Shown: one piece after another, positions 1-7,606 of the stretch
How positions within the stretch are numbered: position 1 is the stretch's first letter
Layout: each line of letters starts with the position of its first letter
Assembly (NCBI RefSeq): GCF_910593845.1
Contig: NZ_CAJVAS010000056.1
Coordinates: 1-39,207, forward strand
DNA length: 39,207 bases
Direction: 5' to 3'
DNA from: Paenibacillus solanacearum
GTDB taxonomy: Bacteria; Bacillota; Bacilli; Paenibacillales; NBRC-103111
The notes under the pieces: generated by a model
Databases searched by the model: none
The model's input: the letters and a program-made list of their open reading frames with translations, nothing else
What the model was told of the DNA's origin: nothing
Made by a program: the position numbers and the translations under genes

Positions 1-76
1 GTTTGGGCACTAAGGCATCCATGTCGATCATCTGAAATAGTTGTGGCTGGATCCCGGTCCGTTTTGCTGCTCGCAT
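1..76 (-). CDS. Probable transposase, N-terminal 25 residues (partial, runs off the window)
   Basis: Reading the minus strand from an ATG at 74-76 gives an open frame to the window edge, starting MRAAKRTGIQPQLFQ and continuing MIDMDALVPK. A GAGGA ribosome-binding site lies about 7 bases before the ATG. The pattern ending in LVPK resembles the N-terminus of IS1182-type transposases, where a similar 'LVP-x-(D/N)H' segment opens the protein. Only 25 codons are visible, so the family is an inference from a short match. If right, an insertion sequence lies immediately left of this window and its end falls somewhere in 77-240. Confidence 0.5.
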   Translation of the reverse strand, partial: MRAAKRTGIQPQLFQMIDMDALVPK

Positions 77-131
77 AACTGTTCCTCATTTCTAATCAGG
101 TATTTCTATTATTCTACCATACCGAGTATTC

Positions 132-148
132 GTGGTGTTTTTCACCAC
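132..148. repeat. Short inverted repeat GTGGTG-N5-CACCAC between the transposase start and the DUF1805 gene
   Basis: A perfect 6-bp inverted repeat with a TTTTT spacer sits upstream of both divergent genes. It could be an operator, a weak hairpin, or part of the end of an insertion sequence. Nothing else is recognisable in 77-240 apart from the ribosome-binding sites. Confidence 0.35.
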
Positions 149-246
149 ACTTCTAAGGGATAGACGGAAGCCCGACGAACGATACACAGGTCACCGGCGC
201 ACAGCATATAGTACAAAGAAATGCTTGCGAAGGGGGATGCTTGGAC

Positions 247-549
247 ATGATGCGGATGGAACCGATCGATATCGAAGGCCGCACGGCGCTGGCGATCGAG
301 GTGAAACTGCCTAAGACGACGCTGCTGGTCGTCACGACGGATAAGGGATACATCATGTGCGGCGCGTTGGACGTGGGGCTGCTCAACGAGCGTCTGCGGG
401 AGCGCGGCATTATCGCAGCCCGGGCTACGGGCGTGAAGACCATCGACGAGCTGCTCGAAGCGCCGCTGGAGTCGGTGACCTACGGTGCGGATGCGATCGG
501 CGTTGTGCCCGGAATGAGGGGAAGAGACGCGGTAGCGCGGATGTTCTAG
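247..549 (+). CDS. DUF1805 family protein (YunC-like)
   Basis: This predicted protein of about 100 residues matches the layout of Bacillus subtilis YunC, a small DUF1805 protein of unknown biochemical role. Visible family landmarks are VKLPKTTLLVV near the N-terminus, GYIMCGALDVGLLNERL in the middle, and TIDELLEAPLESVTY towards the C-terminus. The length is normal for the family. The ATG at 247 is chosen because GGGGG at 232-236 is 10 bases upstream; a TTG at 241 is also in frame but too close. The next gene downstream is separated by 192 bases, so this is probably a single-gene unit. Family assignment is firm; function is unknown. Confidence 0.85.
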   Translation: MMRMEPIDIEGRTALAIEVKLPKTTLLVVTTDKGYIMCGALDVGLLNERLRERGIIAARATGVKTIDELLEAPLESVTYGADAIGVVPGMRGRDAVARMF

Positions 550-706
550 ATCTGCTCCGGCGCTGTACGACACGATGGATGCGAGCTATTGCTGCAGGTC
601 CTGGATCTGCGGCTATTTTTTTTGTTGATCTTTCGGGGAGAATCGTGAAGCCCAAGGGTATGCGTGTATTCGCCGGAAAACGGCTGTTCATATGCACAGG
701 ACTTGA

Positions 707-712
707 TATAAT
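707..712 (+). promoter_or_regulatory. Possible -10 element (TATAAT) of the hydrolase gene
   Basis: A consensus TATAAT lies 30 bases before the ATG at 742. No good -35 box is seen at the usual distance; TGTTCA at 685-690 is the closest. The rest of 550-741 shows nothing recognisable. Confidence 0.4.
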
Positions 713-741
713 GAATAAAAAAAGCGAAGGGAGGAGCAGGG

Positions 742-1710
742 ATGCGAACCGATACGTTTCGATTTGCGGATACGGAAGGTCGGGACATCTTCGTTTACAA
801 GTGGGCGTCCGATCAGGAGAACAGCGAATGGCGCAGCCGGCCCAAAGGCGTCGTCCAAATCGCCCACGGCATGGCGGAGACGGCGGCACGCTACGAAAGA
901 TTGGCGCGCGTGCTGACGGAAGCGGGCTATATCGTGTACGCCAACGATCACCGGGGGCATGGGAATACGGCGAGAAGTGCCGACGAGCTGATGGTAATCG
1001 GCGAGAACGGATTCGAACGGATGACCGAGGCGATGTCGCTGCTCACCGACCAGATTGCAGCGGAGCATACCGGGCTTCCGGTATTTTTGTTCGGCCACAG
1101 CATGGGCTCGTTTCTGGCGCAGCAGTATATGTACCGGTACGGAAACAAGCTGCAGGGCGTTATTTTATCGGGGACAAGCGGCAGGCAAGGCCCGCTGCTC
1201 GGGCTTGGCATCCGGATCGCGGAGAGCCTGTGCGCGAGGAAAGGGGCGGAGCATCGCAGCGAACTGCTGATGGGGCTGTCGCTCGGCGGCTACAACCGGG
1301 TGTTCCGTCCGAACCGCACGGCGTTCGACTGGCTGAGCCGCGACGAGGCTGAGGTCGACAAGTATGTGCAGGACCCGCTCTGCGGCGCGCTGCCGACGGC
1401 GGGATTTTTTCGCGACATGTTTCACTGCTTGCAGGACATTCATCGATGGACTCACATGGAGCGGATCCCGAAGGAGCTGCCTGTCTACATTTTTGCAGGA
1501 GAACGGGACCCGGTAGGCCGGCAGGGCAAGGGCATCAAGCAGCTGGTGGACATGTACAGGAAGCTTGGCTTGCGAGACGTCGCGTGGACGCTGTACCCCG
1601 GCGGCCGGCACGAGATGCTCAACGAAATCAACCGCGACGAGGTGATGCGGCACGTAGTGGAATGGTTTGACCGTAAGCTGCCGCCATCCGGCGAGGAAAC
1701 TTCCGAGTGA
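742..1710 (+). CDS. Alpha/beta hydrolase, monoacylglycerol-lipase-like
   Basis: The 322-residue protein has the arrangement of the serine aminopeptidase S33 / monoacylglycerol lipase group. It shows an oxyanion-type HGMAE segment near residue 40, ANDHRGHG near residue 71, and the nucleophile elbow GHSMGS near residue 119. A likely acid residue lies in GERDPVG and the catalytic histidine in GGRHEML near the C-terminus, so the Ser-Asp-His triad is complete. There is no signal peptide, so it is probably cytoplasmic and cleaves acyl esters; the substrate is unknown. GGAGG before the ATG supports the start. It converges on the anti-sigma gene at 1760 and appears to be transcribed alone. Confidence 0.85.
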   Translation: MRTDTFRFADTEGRDIFVYKWASDQENSEWRSRPKGVVQIAHGMAETAARYERLARVLTEAGYIVYANDHRGHGNTARSADELMVIGENGFERMTEAMSLLTDQIAAEHTGLPVFLFGHSMGSFLAQQYMYRYGNKLQGVILSGTSGRQGPLLGLGIRIAESLCARKGAEHRSELLMGLSLGGYNRVFRPNRTAFDWLSRDEAEVDKYVQDPLCGALPTAGFFRDMFHCLQDIHRWTHMERIPKELPVYIFAGERDPVGRQGKGIKQLVDMYRKLGLRDVAWTLYPGGRHEMLNEINRDEVMRHVVEWFDRKLPPSGEETSE

Positions 1711-1759
1711 ATAGAGAAGCTTCCCGCAGGGCAGACGGCGTGGATGCGCCGGCGACCGC

Positions 1760-2539
1760 CTAGCGGATCGAAGCCGCGATCCGCATCATCTCTTCTTCCG
1801 TGAACGGCGCGGGCTCCACGCTGCCTACGCCGGAGGCATAGCCGGAGATGACGAACTTCCATCCGTCCCGTTCCCAATAGAGCGTGTAGCCCGGAAACTC
1901 CTGCACGCGAAACAGCTTGGCGGGTTGCCCCTCGACGAACGTTTCTTTGACCGTCGCTTGCGCCTTCGATTCGGCGGTAAACGAAGGGACAGCCGGCTCC
2001 TCATACTTCGCGGTCACGTCGAGCATCCGCTCCCGGGTCCGGATGGAGAAATGATAGCCTGCGATTTGTCCCCGATCCGTCGTTACGTTATATTGCCGGC
2101 TCAATGCGTCTTTCTCATACGCCAGAAGCTGAGCCGGAACGGGAAACGGTACGCCGACGCTCTTCGCCGCTTCTGCCATCGTATCGTAAGACCGGATCTC
2201 GTCCCATTTGCGCTGCACCTTCCAATGATGGACGATCGACGCTTGCGCGTGTTTCGATGTGAGGAGCTTTACCGTAATCCATTCATCCAGGGCGGCGCGT
2301 ACCGAAGGCGTACAGCCGAGCATGGCCGCGATCAGCAGCATGGCGGCGGATAAGCTCCAGACCGCTGTCTGGAAACGGCCCGCAGGCCGGCCGCTGGCCG
2401 CAGCTTCGCCGTTATGCCGCCGCCATGCCTCGTCGAACGTTACGGACGGCTTGCGGCCGGCCGTTTGCGCTTGCAGGGCGCGCTCGATTCCATGCACATC
2501 TGCATCCTGCCGATCATTATCCACGATCATATACTTCAT
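1760..2539 (-). CDS. Anti-sigma-factor-like membrane protein with C-terminal DUF4367-type domain
   Basis: This is a 259-residue protein with a cytoplasmic N-terminal part of about 55 residues and one membrane segment at roughly residues 58-80 (AVWSLSAAMLLIAAML). An extracytoplasmic domain follows and ends in a DUF4367-like pattern (YTLYWERDGWKFVISG, then MMRIAASI). Its start overlaps the end of the sigma factor gene by 23 bases, the usual translational coupling of ECF sigma/anti-sigma pairs. The N-terminal part has no visible zinc-anti-sigma HxxxCxxC motif, so the sigma-binding mode is not the classic one. The role as anti-sigma factor is inferred from context and topology. Confidence 0.75.
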   Translation of the reverse strand: MKYMIVDNDRQDADVHGIERALQAQTAGRKPSVTFDEAWRRHNGEAAASGRPAGRFQTAVWSLSAAMLLIAAMLGCTPSVRAALDEWITVKLLTSKHAQASIVHHWKVQRKWDEIRSYDTMAEAAKSVGVPFPVPAQLLAYEKDALSRQYNVTTDRGQIAGYHFSIRTRERMLDVTAKYEEPAVPSFTAESKAQATVKETFVEGQPAKLFRVQEFPGYTLYWERDGWKFVISGYASGVGSVEPAPFTEEEMMRIAASIR

Positions 2540-3065
2540 CCCCGCCTTTCCGGTATTGGAAAAAGTCGTTTTGCGGCACCTGCTTCCGCAGTTTCGTTAG
2601 TCCTGCATGCAGTCTGGATTTGCATGTGCCCAGAGGGATCTCGAGCGCTTCCGCTGCCTCGCCGAGCTTGAGTCCGGCGTAAAAATGCAGCACGATGACT
2701 TCCCGCAGCTTTCGGGGCAGCCGGTCGATTTCTTTTCTGAGCTGGGCTTGCTCTTCCCCTTCCATCACAACGTGTTCCGCCGACCGCTCGTCCGCTTGCT
2801 CCGGCATTATCCCGAACAGCGTCAGCCATTGGCGCTTTCGCACCATGTTGCGCATCGTATTGAGCGTAATTTTGTAGATCCACGGCTTGAACGGCTTGTC
2901 CGGGTTGTAGGTGCCGTATTTGCGGAATGCTTGAATAAACGTCTCCTGCGTAATATCGTCGGCCAGCGCGTCCGACTTCGTCAGCAGCCAGGCGGTTCTG
3001 TACACATAAGGCGAATATTGCTCGAACATTTCTCGCGCCGCTTCTTGCGAGAGCTGCGAATTCAT
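2517..3065 (-). CDS. ECF-type RNA polymerase sigma-70 factor
   Basis: At 182 residues this is a typical group 4 sigma factor with only regions 2 and 4. Region 2 is seen in YVYRTAWLLTKSDALADDI followed by TQETFIQAFRKYGTY, the standard -10-binding helix context. Region 4 is the C-terminal helix-turn-helix with LPRKLREVIVLHFY, GLKLGEAAEALEIPLGTCKS and RLHAGLTKLRK. It should direct RNA polymerase to a small envelope or stress regulon under control of the membrane protein encoded next to it. The ATG at 3063-3065 follows GGAGGG with normal spacing. A candidate self-recognised promoter lies upstream. Confidence 0.9.
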   Translation of the reverse strand: MNSQLSQEAAREMFEQYSPYVYRTAWLLTKSDALADDITQETFIQAFRKYGTYNPDKPFKPWIYKITLNTMRNMVRKRQWLTLFGIMPEQADERSAEHVVMEGEEQAQLRKEIDRLPRKLREVIVLHFYAGLKLGEAAEALEIPLGTCKSRLHAGLTKLRKQVPQNDFFQYRKGGDEVYDRG

Positions 3066-3115
3066 GGCACGCTGTCCCTCCTTCCGTTCTTCTTTCCATT
3101 CATCAGGACACTATA

Positions 3116-3142
3116 TATACACCCCGTCCGGTCAAAAGGTTC
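3116..3142 (-). promoter_or_regulatory. Candidate ECF-type autoregulatory promoter of the sigma factor gene
   Basis: On the minus strand GAACC (3138-3142) is followed after 16 bases by TGTATA (3116-3121). A -35 box containing AAC with a short -10 box at this spacing is what ECF sigma factors commonly recognise, and ECF operons are often autoregulated. The -10 is not the common CGT type, so the call is tentative. Confidence 0.35.
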
Positions 3143-3163
3143 GGTTTGCATGCACGCGATCCG

Positions 3164-3211
3164 TAAAAAAAGCGCCGTGCTCTGGCCGGAGATCGGCAGG
3201 AGCACAGCGCT
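3164..3211 (-). terminator. Rho-independent terminator of the Gfo/Idh/MocA gene
   Basis: A 12-bp stem is formed by GAGCACAGCGCT at 3200-3211 and AGCGCCGTGCTC at 3171-3182, with one G-U pair. On the minus strand it is followed by a run of seven Ts (3165-3171). It lies 40 bases past the stop codon of the oxidoreductase gene. Confidence 0.85.
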
Positions 3212-3250
3212 GTTCTTTGTTTTGAAGCGGCAAGCAAGGATGGAAGGCGA

Positions 3251-4339
3251 TTAAAAATTCGGAATAACGATGTCCACCTCGCGCCGCGTCTCCGACGATC
3301 GCAGGATGCCGTCGATGATCGCCTGGTTGAACAAAATTTGATCTGCCGGAATCGGAGCCGGACGGTTTTCCCGGATCGCCCTCACGAAGTCGTTCACTTT
3401 CTCGAAGAAGCGGTCGACTTGATGCTGGAGCACCGGAATCGATGTTTCGGCATGCCGGCCGATTTCGTCATGGTACAGCGTAATCGAGCCGACGCCACCG
3501 TCCCATACGCCATTCCATGAACTGCCGTTATAAGGCGTCGACACTTTCAGACCGGCGTCCGTGCCCAAGAAGTACGAGGCGCCGAGCGTATCCATATGCA
3601 TCGCCCAGGAAATTTTGAACTGCAGCGTAATGTCTCCTTCGAGGCGGATGAAGGCGGCGCCGAAATCCTCGACCTCAAAGCTCGCCGCCTCCTTGTGATA
3701 CTTCGGATTCGTGCCGAAGTAATTGGAGGTGACGGCGGAGACGGTGAGCGGCTTCGGATAGCCCAGCGCATTCAGCGCCATATCGAGCGAATAGCAGCCG
3801 ATATCGGCCATCGCGCCTGCACCCGCAAGCTCCTTCTTGATGAAGGTGCCGCCCGGCATACCCCGTCGGCGTCCGCCGCCCGTCTCGACGTAGTATACTT
3901 TGCCCAGCCGGCCGGATTGGACGATGTCCTTGATGGCGACCATATTGGGGTCGTACCGAGGCTGGAAGCCGACGCTGAGCATGTTGCCCGTCCGTTTGGA
4001 TGCCTGCACCATCTCGATGCCCTGCTGCAACGTGACGGAGAGCGGCTTCTCGACGAGCACGTGCTTGCCGGCTTCCAGCGCATCGATGCTGGCGCGGTGA
4101 TGAGCGACGTTCGGCGTGCATACGCTTACGCCGTCCAGCTCGAGCTCAAGCAGCCGGTTGTGATCTTCGAACGGCAGCGCGCCGGTCAGCTCCTGATCGG
4201 CAATGAACTGCGCCGCTTTGCCGGGAACGACGTCGGCGACGGCGACAATGTCGACGCCGGGTATTTTCTTGTACGCTTTGGCATGCGCGCGGGCAATGCC
4301 GCCGCTGCCGATAATACCGATGCGGATGTTCGAATTCAT
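3251..4339 (-). CDS. Gfo/Idh/MocA family NAD(P)-dependent oxidoreductase
   Basis: The 362-residue protein opens with a Rossmann nucleotide-binding motif (GIIGSGGIARAHAKAY). It carries the family hallmark EKPLS in HVLVEKPLSVT near residue 97, and the C-terminal fold includes GAGAMADIGCYSLDMALNALG. Members oxidise or reduce sugars, inositols or their derivatives with NAD(P); the substrate cannot be told from sequence. The start at 4337-4339 is chosen over an ATG 93 bases further out because GGAGG precedes it and the Rossmann motif then begins at the normal distance. It lies downstream of an aldo/keto reductase and a glycosidase, suggesting sugar catabolism, but probably also has its own promoter at 4386-4414. 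Confidence 0.88.
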   Translation of the reverse strand: MNSNIRIGIIGSGGIARAHAKAYKKIPGVDIVAVADVVPGKAAQFIADQELTGALPFEDHNRLLELELDGVSVCTPNVAHHRASIDALEAGKHVLVEKPLSVTLQQGIEMVQASKRTGNMLSVGFQPRYDPNMVAIKDIVQSGRLGKVYYVETGGGRRRGMPGGTFIKKELAGAGAMADIGCYSLDMALNALGYPKPLTVSAVTSNYFGTNPKYHKEAASFEVEDFGAAFIRLEGDITLQFKISWAMHMDTLGASYFLGTDAGLKVSTPYNGSSWNGVWDGGVGSITLYHDEIGRHAETSIPVLQHQVDRFFEKVNDFVRAIRENRPAPIPADQILFNQAIIDGILRSSETRREVDIVIPNF

Positions 4340-4385
4340 TCGTATACGACCTCCTGTCCCATAGAGGGGATTCGTCTTTGCTTCC

Positions 4386-4414
4386 ATTATAGCGGAGGGC
4401 GGTATGGCAAGTAA
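4386..4414 (-). promoter_or_regulatory. Candidate sigma-A promoter of the Gfo/Idh/MocA gene
   Basis: On the minus strand TTACTT (4409-4414), a 17-base spacer and a perfect TATAAT (4386-4391) lie 47 bases before the start codon. The -10 box and spacing are ideal; the -35 box is weak. Confidence 0.5.
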
Positions 4415-4474
4415 TCCGAGGACGCGACGCACAGTGTATAAAAAAGCGACATTTACGTGCGGCGGCCGCTTGCT

Positions 4475-5395
4475 TTACATATCAAACCGATCGATCTGCT
4501 CTTTCGTCAGCAGCCGGTCGCCGGCCCTGGCATTGGCGGCCGCTTGCTCGGGCGACTTGGCACCGGGAATGGCGACGGGGGCGGTAGCGTGCGAGATGAC
4601 GAAGCGCAGCGCGGTCGTCGCCATCGCTTCGCCTTCCTCCAGTACGCACTTGACGCGCTCGACCTTGCGCACGCGCTCCTCGAACGGCTTCCGTCCGGCG
4701 CCGTCCGGATTCCAGCCGCTGCGCACGCTGTCGGTAAACAAGGACGCCTCCGAATATTTGCCCGACAGCAGTCCCATCGCAAGCGGACCGCGCACGAGCA
4801 CGGCGATGCCGTGCTGCTCGCAATAAGGCAGCAGTTCGTCCTCCGGCTGCCGGTTGACGAGGGAGTAATCGACCTCGACGACGCGGCAAGTGCCGCTCGC
4901 GTTAAACCGTTTGAGCACGTCCAGATTGTTGGTCGAGATGCCGTATTCCCGAATTTCCCCGTCCCGCTTCAACCTGTCGAACCCTTCCAGGAATACGGAA
5001 GGGTCGTCAATATCCGCGATATGGCACAGCATGACGTCGACCCAGTCCGTTCTGAGCCGGTGAAGGGACGCATGTGCGCACAGCCGGATCATATCCGGCG
5101 TCGTCAAAGGCACGCCCTGGCCGGTCCGTTTGCCGAAGTTGCCGATCTTCGACACGATATAGGCGTTATGGCGCGCCCCGCCCAGCGCTTTGCCCAAGCG
5201 CTGCTCGGATAAGCCGTTCGGGATGCCGTAGGATTCGGCCGTATCGAACAGATTGACGCCATGGTCGAGCGACGTGCGAATCGTAGCGTACGCTGTTGCG
5301 TCATCGACTTCGCCCCATTGATTGCCGATATTCCATGTGCCGAGACCAATGGCCGAAACATGCCAGCCCGTGCTTCCGAAACTGCGGTATATCAT
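4475..5395 (-). CDS. Aldo/keto reductase
   Basis: This 306-residue protein has the AKR barrel landmarks: GLGTWNIG near the N-terminus, DTAESYG with the catalytic Asp and Tyr, YIVSKIG with the catalytic Lys, and MLCHIADID with the substrate-site His. The C-terminal cofactor-binding region includes VAIPGAKSPEQAAANA. It should reduce a carbonyl compound, or oxidise a sugar alcohol or aldose, with NADP(H); the substrate is unknown. It begins 51 bases after the glycosidase gene on the same strand and is probably co-transcribed with it, so a role on a sugar released by that enzyme is a reasonable inference. Confidence 0.88.
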   Translation of the reverse strand: MIYRSFGSTGWHVSAIGLGTWNIGNQWGEVDDATAYATIRTSLDHGVNLFDTAESYGIPNGLSEQRLGKALGGARHNAYIVSKIGNFGKRTGQGVPLTTPDMIRLCAHASLHRLRTDWVDVMLCHIADIDDPSVFLEGFDRLKRDGEIREYGISTNNLDVLKRFNASGTCRVVEVDYSLVNRQPEDELLPYCEQHGIAVLVRGPLAMGLLSGKYSEASLFTDSVRSGWNPDGAGRKPFEERVRKVERVKCVLEEGEAMATTALRFVISHATAPVAIPGAKSPEQAAANARAGDRLLTKEQIDRFDM

Positions 5396-5446
5396 AACCT
5401 TTCACTCCTGTCCGATGGATAAAATAACCGATGTCTTCCTTGCGAT

Positions 5447-7423
5447 TTACACGTCCAGCACAACCATCTGGTGGCACTGGAAGGACGGAACCTGGAAGCG
5501 GACCGACGAACCGTTTTGCTCGAACGGAAGCTCCTGCCCTTGCGGGGCCAAGTAGACGCGCTTCACCTGCTCCTGCAGCCTCAGCGTCACCTGCGTATCC
5601 AGCACGGGAAGCAGGTCTTCGATCACCTCGATGCCGCTGCCGCGTTTGACGGGCGACGCATACAGCAGATGGTTCACGTACCGCGACGCCGCCGGCTGCT
5701 TCATCAGCGTCACGATGCCTTGCGCCGGCAAGCTCGTCTCCAGCGTCTTGCGGTCCGCCAGCAGCCGGTTCAGCGCATACAGCACCGTCTCTTTGAGCGC
5801 GAGGCTGCCTTTCGACGCGTAGTCCTCGAACACGTTCCAAGCGAAATAAATGCCGTTATCGCTTTCCACCATGCCGGGCCCGTTGTGCTTGCCCGCGCTC
5901 GGTGTATGCTGGTGCGAGCAGAACGTGAAGACGTCCCGATTGAAATACGGGTATTCCCGGTATCCAAGCTCGCGTCCGCCGGCAAGCTCTACCTGCTGGC
6001 CTTGCGAGTAGAAGATGAAGGAGGCCGGGCTGCTCCAGCTGCGGAGCTCAAAGCCCGGGCGGAAGTAGTCGGGCTTATACGGACTCTCGCCGATATACTG
6101 GACGCCGAGGTCGACGGCGAACGCGGTGCCCGCTTCGTTCAAGCCGGAGCGTCCGGTGGCAAGCAGCTTGCCGCCTTGGCGGAGATACGCGTTCAGCTTG
6201 GCGGCGAGCGCCTCCGGCAGCTGGATGCGGTCGGGCAAAATGACCGCCTTGTACGGCGTCCAGTCGCTTTCCTGATCGACTACGTCGAATAAAATTTTCC
6301 CCTCGAGCAGCATCCGCACCGCGCCGGCGTCGGAGCCTCCCGCACGGTCCTCGCGTTTCTCTTCGGCCGCCGACAAGACGGCTTCGACGCTGAGCAGCGC
6401 CACATCGGCTGCGCTCTCGACCCCGGCGCACCATGGCTCCTTCTGCGCTACTTCGCGGTAGGCGGCCCCGATCAGCTCGTACGTCGCCGGGTCCATCGCG
6501 CCTTCCGGATGCAGCTGGTCGCCGATGGAGCAGCGGGCGCCGTTGGCAAGGCTGAGCGCCGTCTCGTAACGGAGCGCGTTCGGATGTTTGTAGCCGCCGA
6601 ATTCGCCCCAAGTGGTGTGGAACTTGCCGGTCATGCCGAGATACGCCATTCCGAGTCCCTGCGCATAGCGTGCCGACAGCGGGAAATGGTCGTAGCCCCA
6701 GCCGCCGGTCGGCAGCGATTCCAGCTCCAGATGCGAGTTCATCTGCGCGAGGTCGCGCCGTCCCCGGCGAATATGGCCGCCGTTATGGAATACCGGCAGC
6801 CCCGGCTTGATCGCGTCGACCGCTTCGCGCACCCGGCGGGTGTAATGGGCATACGTGCGCTCGCCGAGCGCAAGCACGGCCGCCGAATCCCGCGGATCTT
6901 TGCCTTCGGAGCGAAGTGCCGCCACGCATGTATGGCAGTAGCATTTGCGCACGCCGACAATGTCGAGGAAGATGCCGTCGGCGTCGTATCCGCGAACGAC
7001 CTCCTCGATCTGAGCGATCAAGAGGTCCAAGTAAAGGGAGTTCAGGCAAAACTGATGGTAGCCGGGCTTCATAAAGCCGTCCACCCAGTTGGTGTTGTCG
7101 CCTGCGTCGCGGATCAGCCATTCAGGATGGCGGCGCGCGAGCTTCTCGTCGAGTCCGGCGGATATGTAGACGGGCGTGTTGACGCCGATTTCATGGGCGG
7201 CTTCGATCATGGCGCCGAGCAAGTCGAAGTCGAGGCGGGGGTGCATGTCATTCGCTTGCGTCGGGTGGTACGCCCAGCCGTGGTGGCATTTGGAGAAGAC
7301 CGTGATGGAATCGACATGACCGAGCTGCAGCATCGCTTGGAACTGCTTCTTGTCGAAGCGGGAGCCGATACCGGGGATCGCTTCGGACGTATGGAAATCG
7401 AGATGGACTTGGCGGAAACGCAT
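5447..7423 (-). CDS. Putative glycoside hydrolase, GHL6-type N-terminal domain plus beta-galactosidase trimerisation-like domain
   Basis: The protein is 658 residues from the ATG at 7421-7423, which has AAAGGAG upstream. The N-terminal half resembles the hypothetical glycosyl hydrolase 6 (GHL6) barrel: VHLDFHTSEAIPGIG at the start, GHVDSITVFSKCHHGW, and GYDADGIFLDIVGVRKCYCHTC, with acidic residues where a catalytic Asp would sit. The middle (about residues 330-560) looks like the class I glutamine-amidotransferase-like trimerisation domain of GH42 enzymes, including LNAYLRQGGKLLATGRSGL. There is no signal peptide, so it is probably intracellular. The substrate is unknown; fucosides, galactosides or rhamnosides are all possible. 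It is the first gene of a sugar operon and is divergent from an AraC regulator. Confidence 0.75.
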   Translation of the reverse strand: MRFRQVHLDFHTSEAIPGIGSRFDKKQFQAMLQLGHVDSITVFSKCHHGWAYHPTQANDMHPRLDFDLLGAMIEAAHEIGVNTPVYISAGLDEKLARRHPEWLIRDAGDNTNWVDGFMKPGYHQFCLNSLYLDLLIAQIEEVVRGYDADGIFLDIVGVRKCYCHTCVAALRSEGKDPRDSAAVLALGERTYAHYTRRVREAVDAIKPGLPVFHNGGHIRRGRRDLAQMNSHLELESLPTGGWGYDHFPLSARYAQGLGMAYLGMTGKFHTTWGEFGGYKHPNALRYETALSLANGARCSIGDQLHPEGAMDPATYELIGAAYREVAQKEPWCAGVESAADVALLSVEAVLSAAEEKREDRAGGSDAGAVRMLLEGKILFDVVDQESDWTPYKAVILPDRIQLPEALAAKLNAYLRQGGKLLATGRSGLNEAGTAFAVDLGVQYIGESPYKPDYFRPGFELRSWSSPASFIFYSQGQQVELAGGRELGYREYPYFNRDVFTFCSHQHTPSAGKHNGPGMVESDNGIYFAWNVFEDYASKGSLALKETVLYALNRLLADRKTLETSLPAQGIVTLMKQPAASRYVNHLLYASPVKRGSGIEVIEDLLPVLDTQVTLRLQEQVKRVYLAPQGQELPFEQNGSSVRFQVPSFQCHQMVVLDV

Positions 7424-7520
7424 GGAGCACACTCCTTTATAAGGTAGGGTGAATAAGTTCCCTTTCAATATAAAGCGCCTTCGCAGCGGAGCATAGGGGG
7501 ACGGTCGACTGAAAGTAGCA

Positions 7521-7536
7521 CATTTCCGACGAAATG
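7521..7536. repeat. Inverted repeat CATTTC-CGAC-GAAATG in the divergent glycosidase/AraC promoter region
   Basis: A perfect 6-bp inverted repeat with a 4-base spacer lies just upstream of the AraC -35 box. It is a possible binding site for the AraC regulator, which would act on both divergent genes. There is no direct evidence of binding. Confidence 0.35.
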
Positions 7537-7542
7537 ATCGTA

Positions 7543-7572
7543 TTGCCGGTCGCGCGGAAGGGCGTGTACAAT
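7543..7572 (+). promoter_or_regulatory. Candidate sigma-A promoter of the AraC-family gene at 7607
   Basis: TTGCCG (7543-7548), an 18-base spacer and TACAAT (7567-7572) lie 34 bases before the TTG start. Four of six bases in the -35 and five of six in the -10 match consensus. Confidence 0.55.
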
Positions 7573-7606
7573 AAGAAGAACATCATCGGTAACGGGGGCG
7601 TAGGCA

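Noticed and set aside
357..1352. A 331-codon plus-strand frame across the DUF1805 and hydrolase genes
   Set aside because: It overlaps two well-supported genes in another frame and is rich in Arg and Gly without any family pattern.
3108..3135. Sigma-A promoter (TTGACC...TATAGT) for the ECF sigma gene
   Set aside because: The spacer is only 14 bases, too short for a sigma-A promoter; an ECF-type arrangement fits better.
6509..7447. A 312-codon plus-strand frame inside the glycosidase gene
   Set aside because: Antisense shadow of the minus-strand glycosidase; no ribosome-binding site and no domain.
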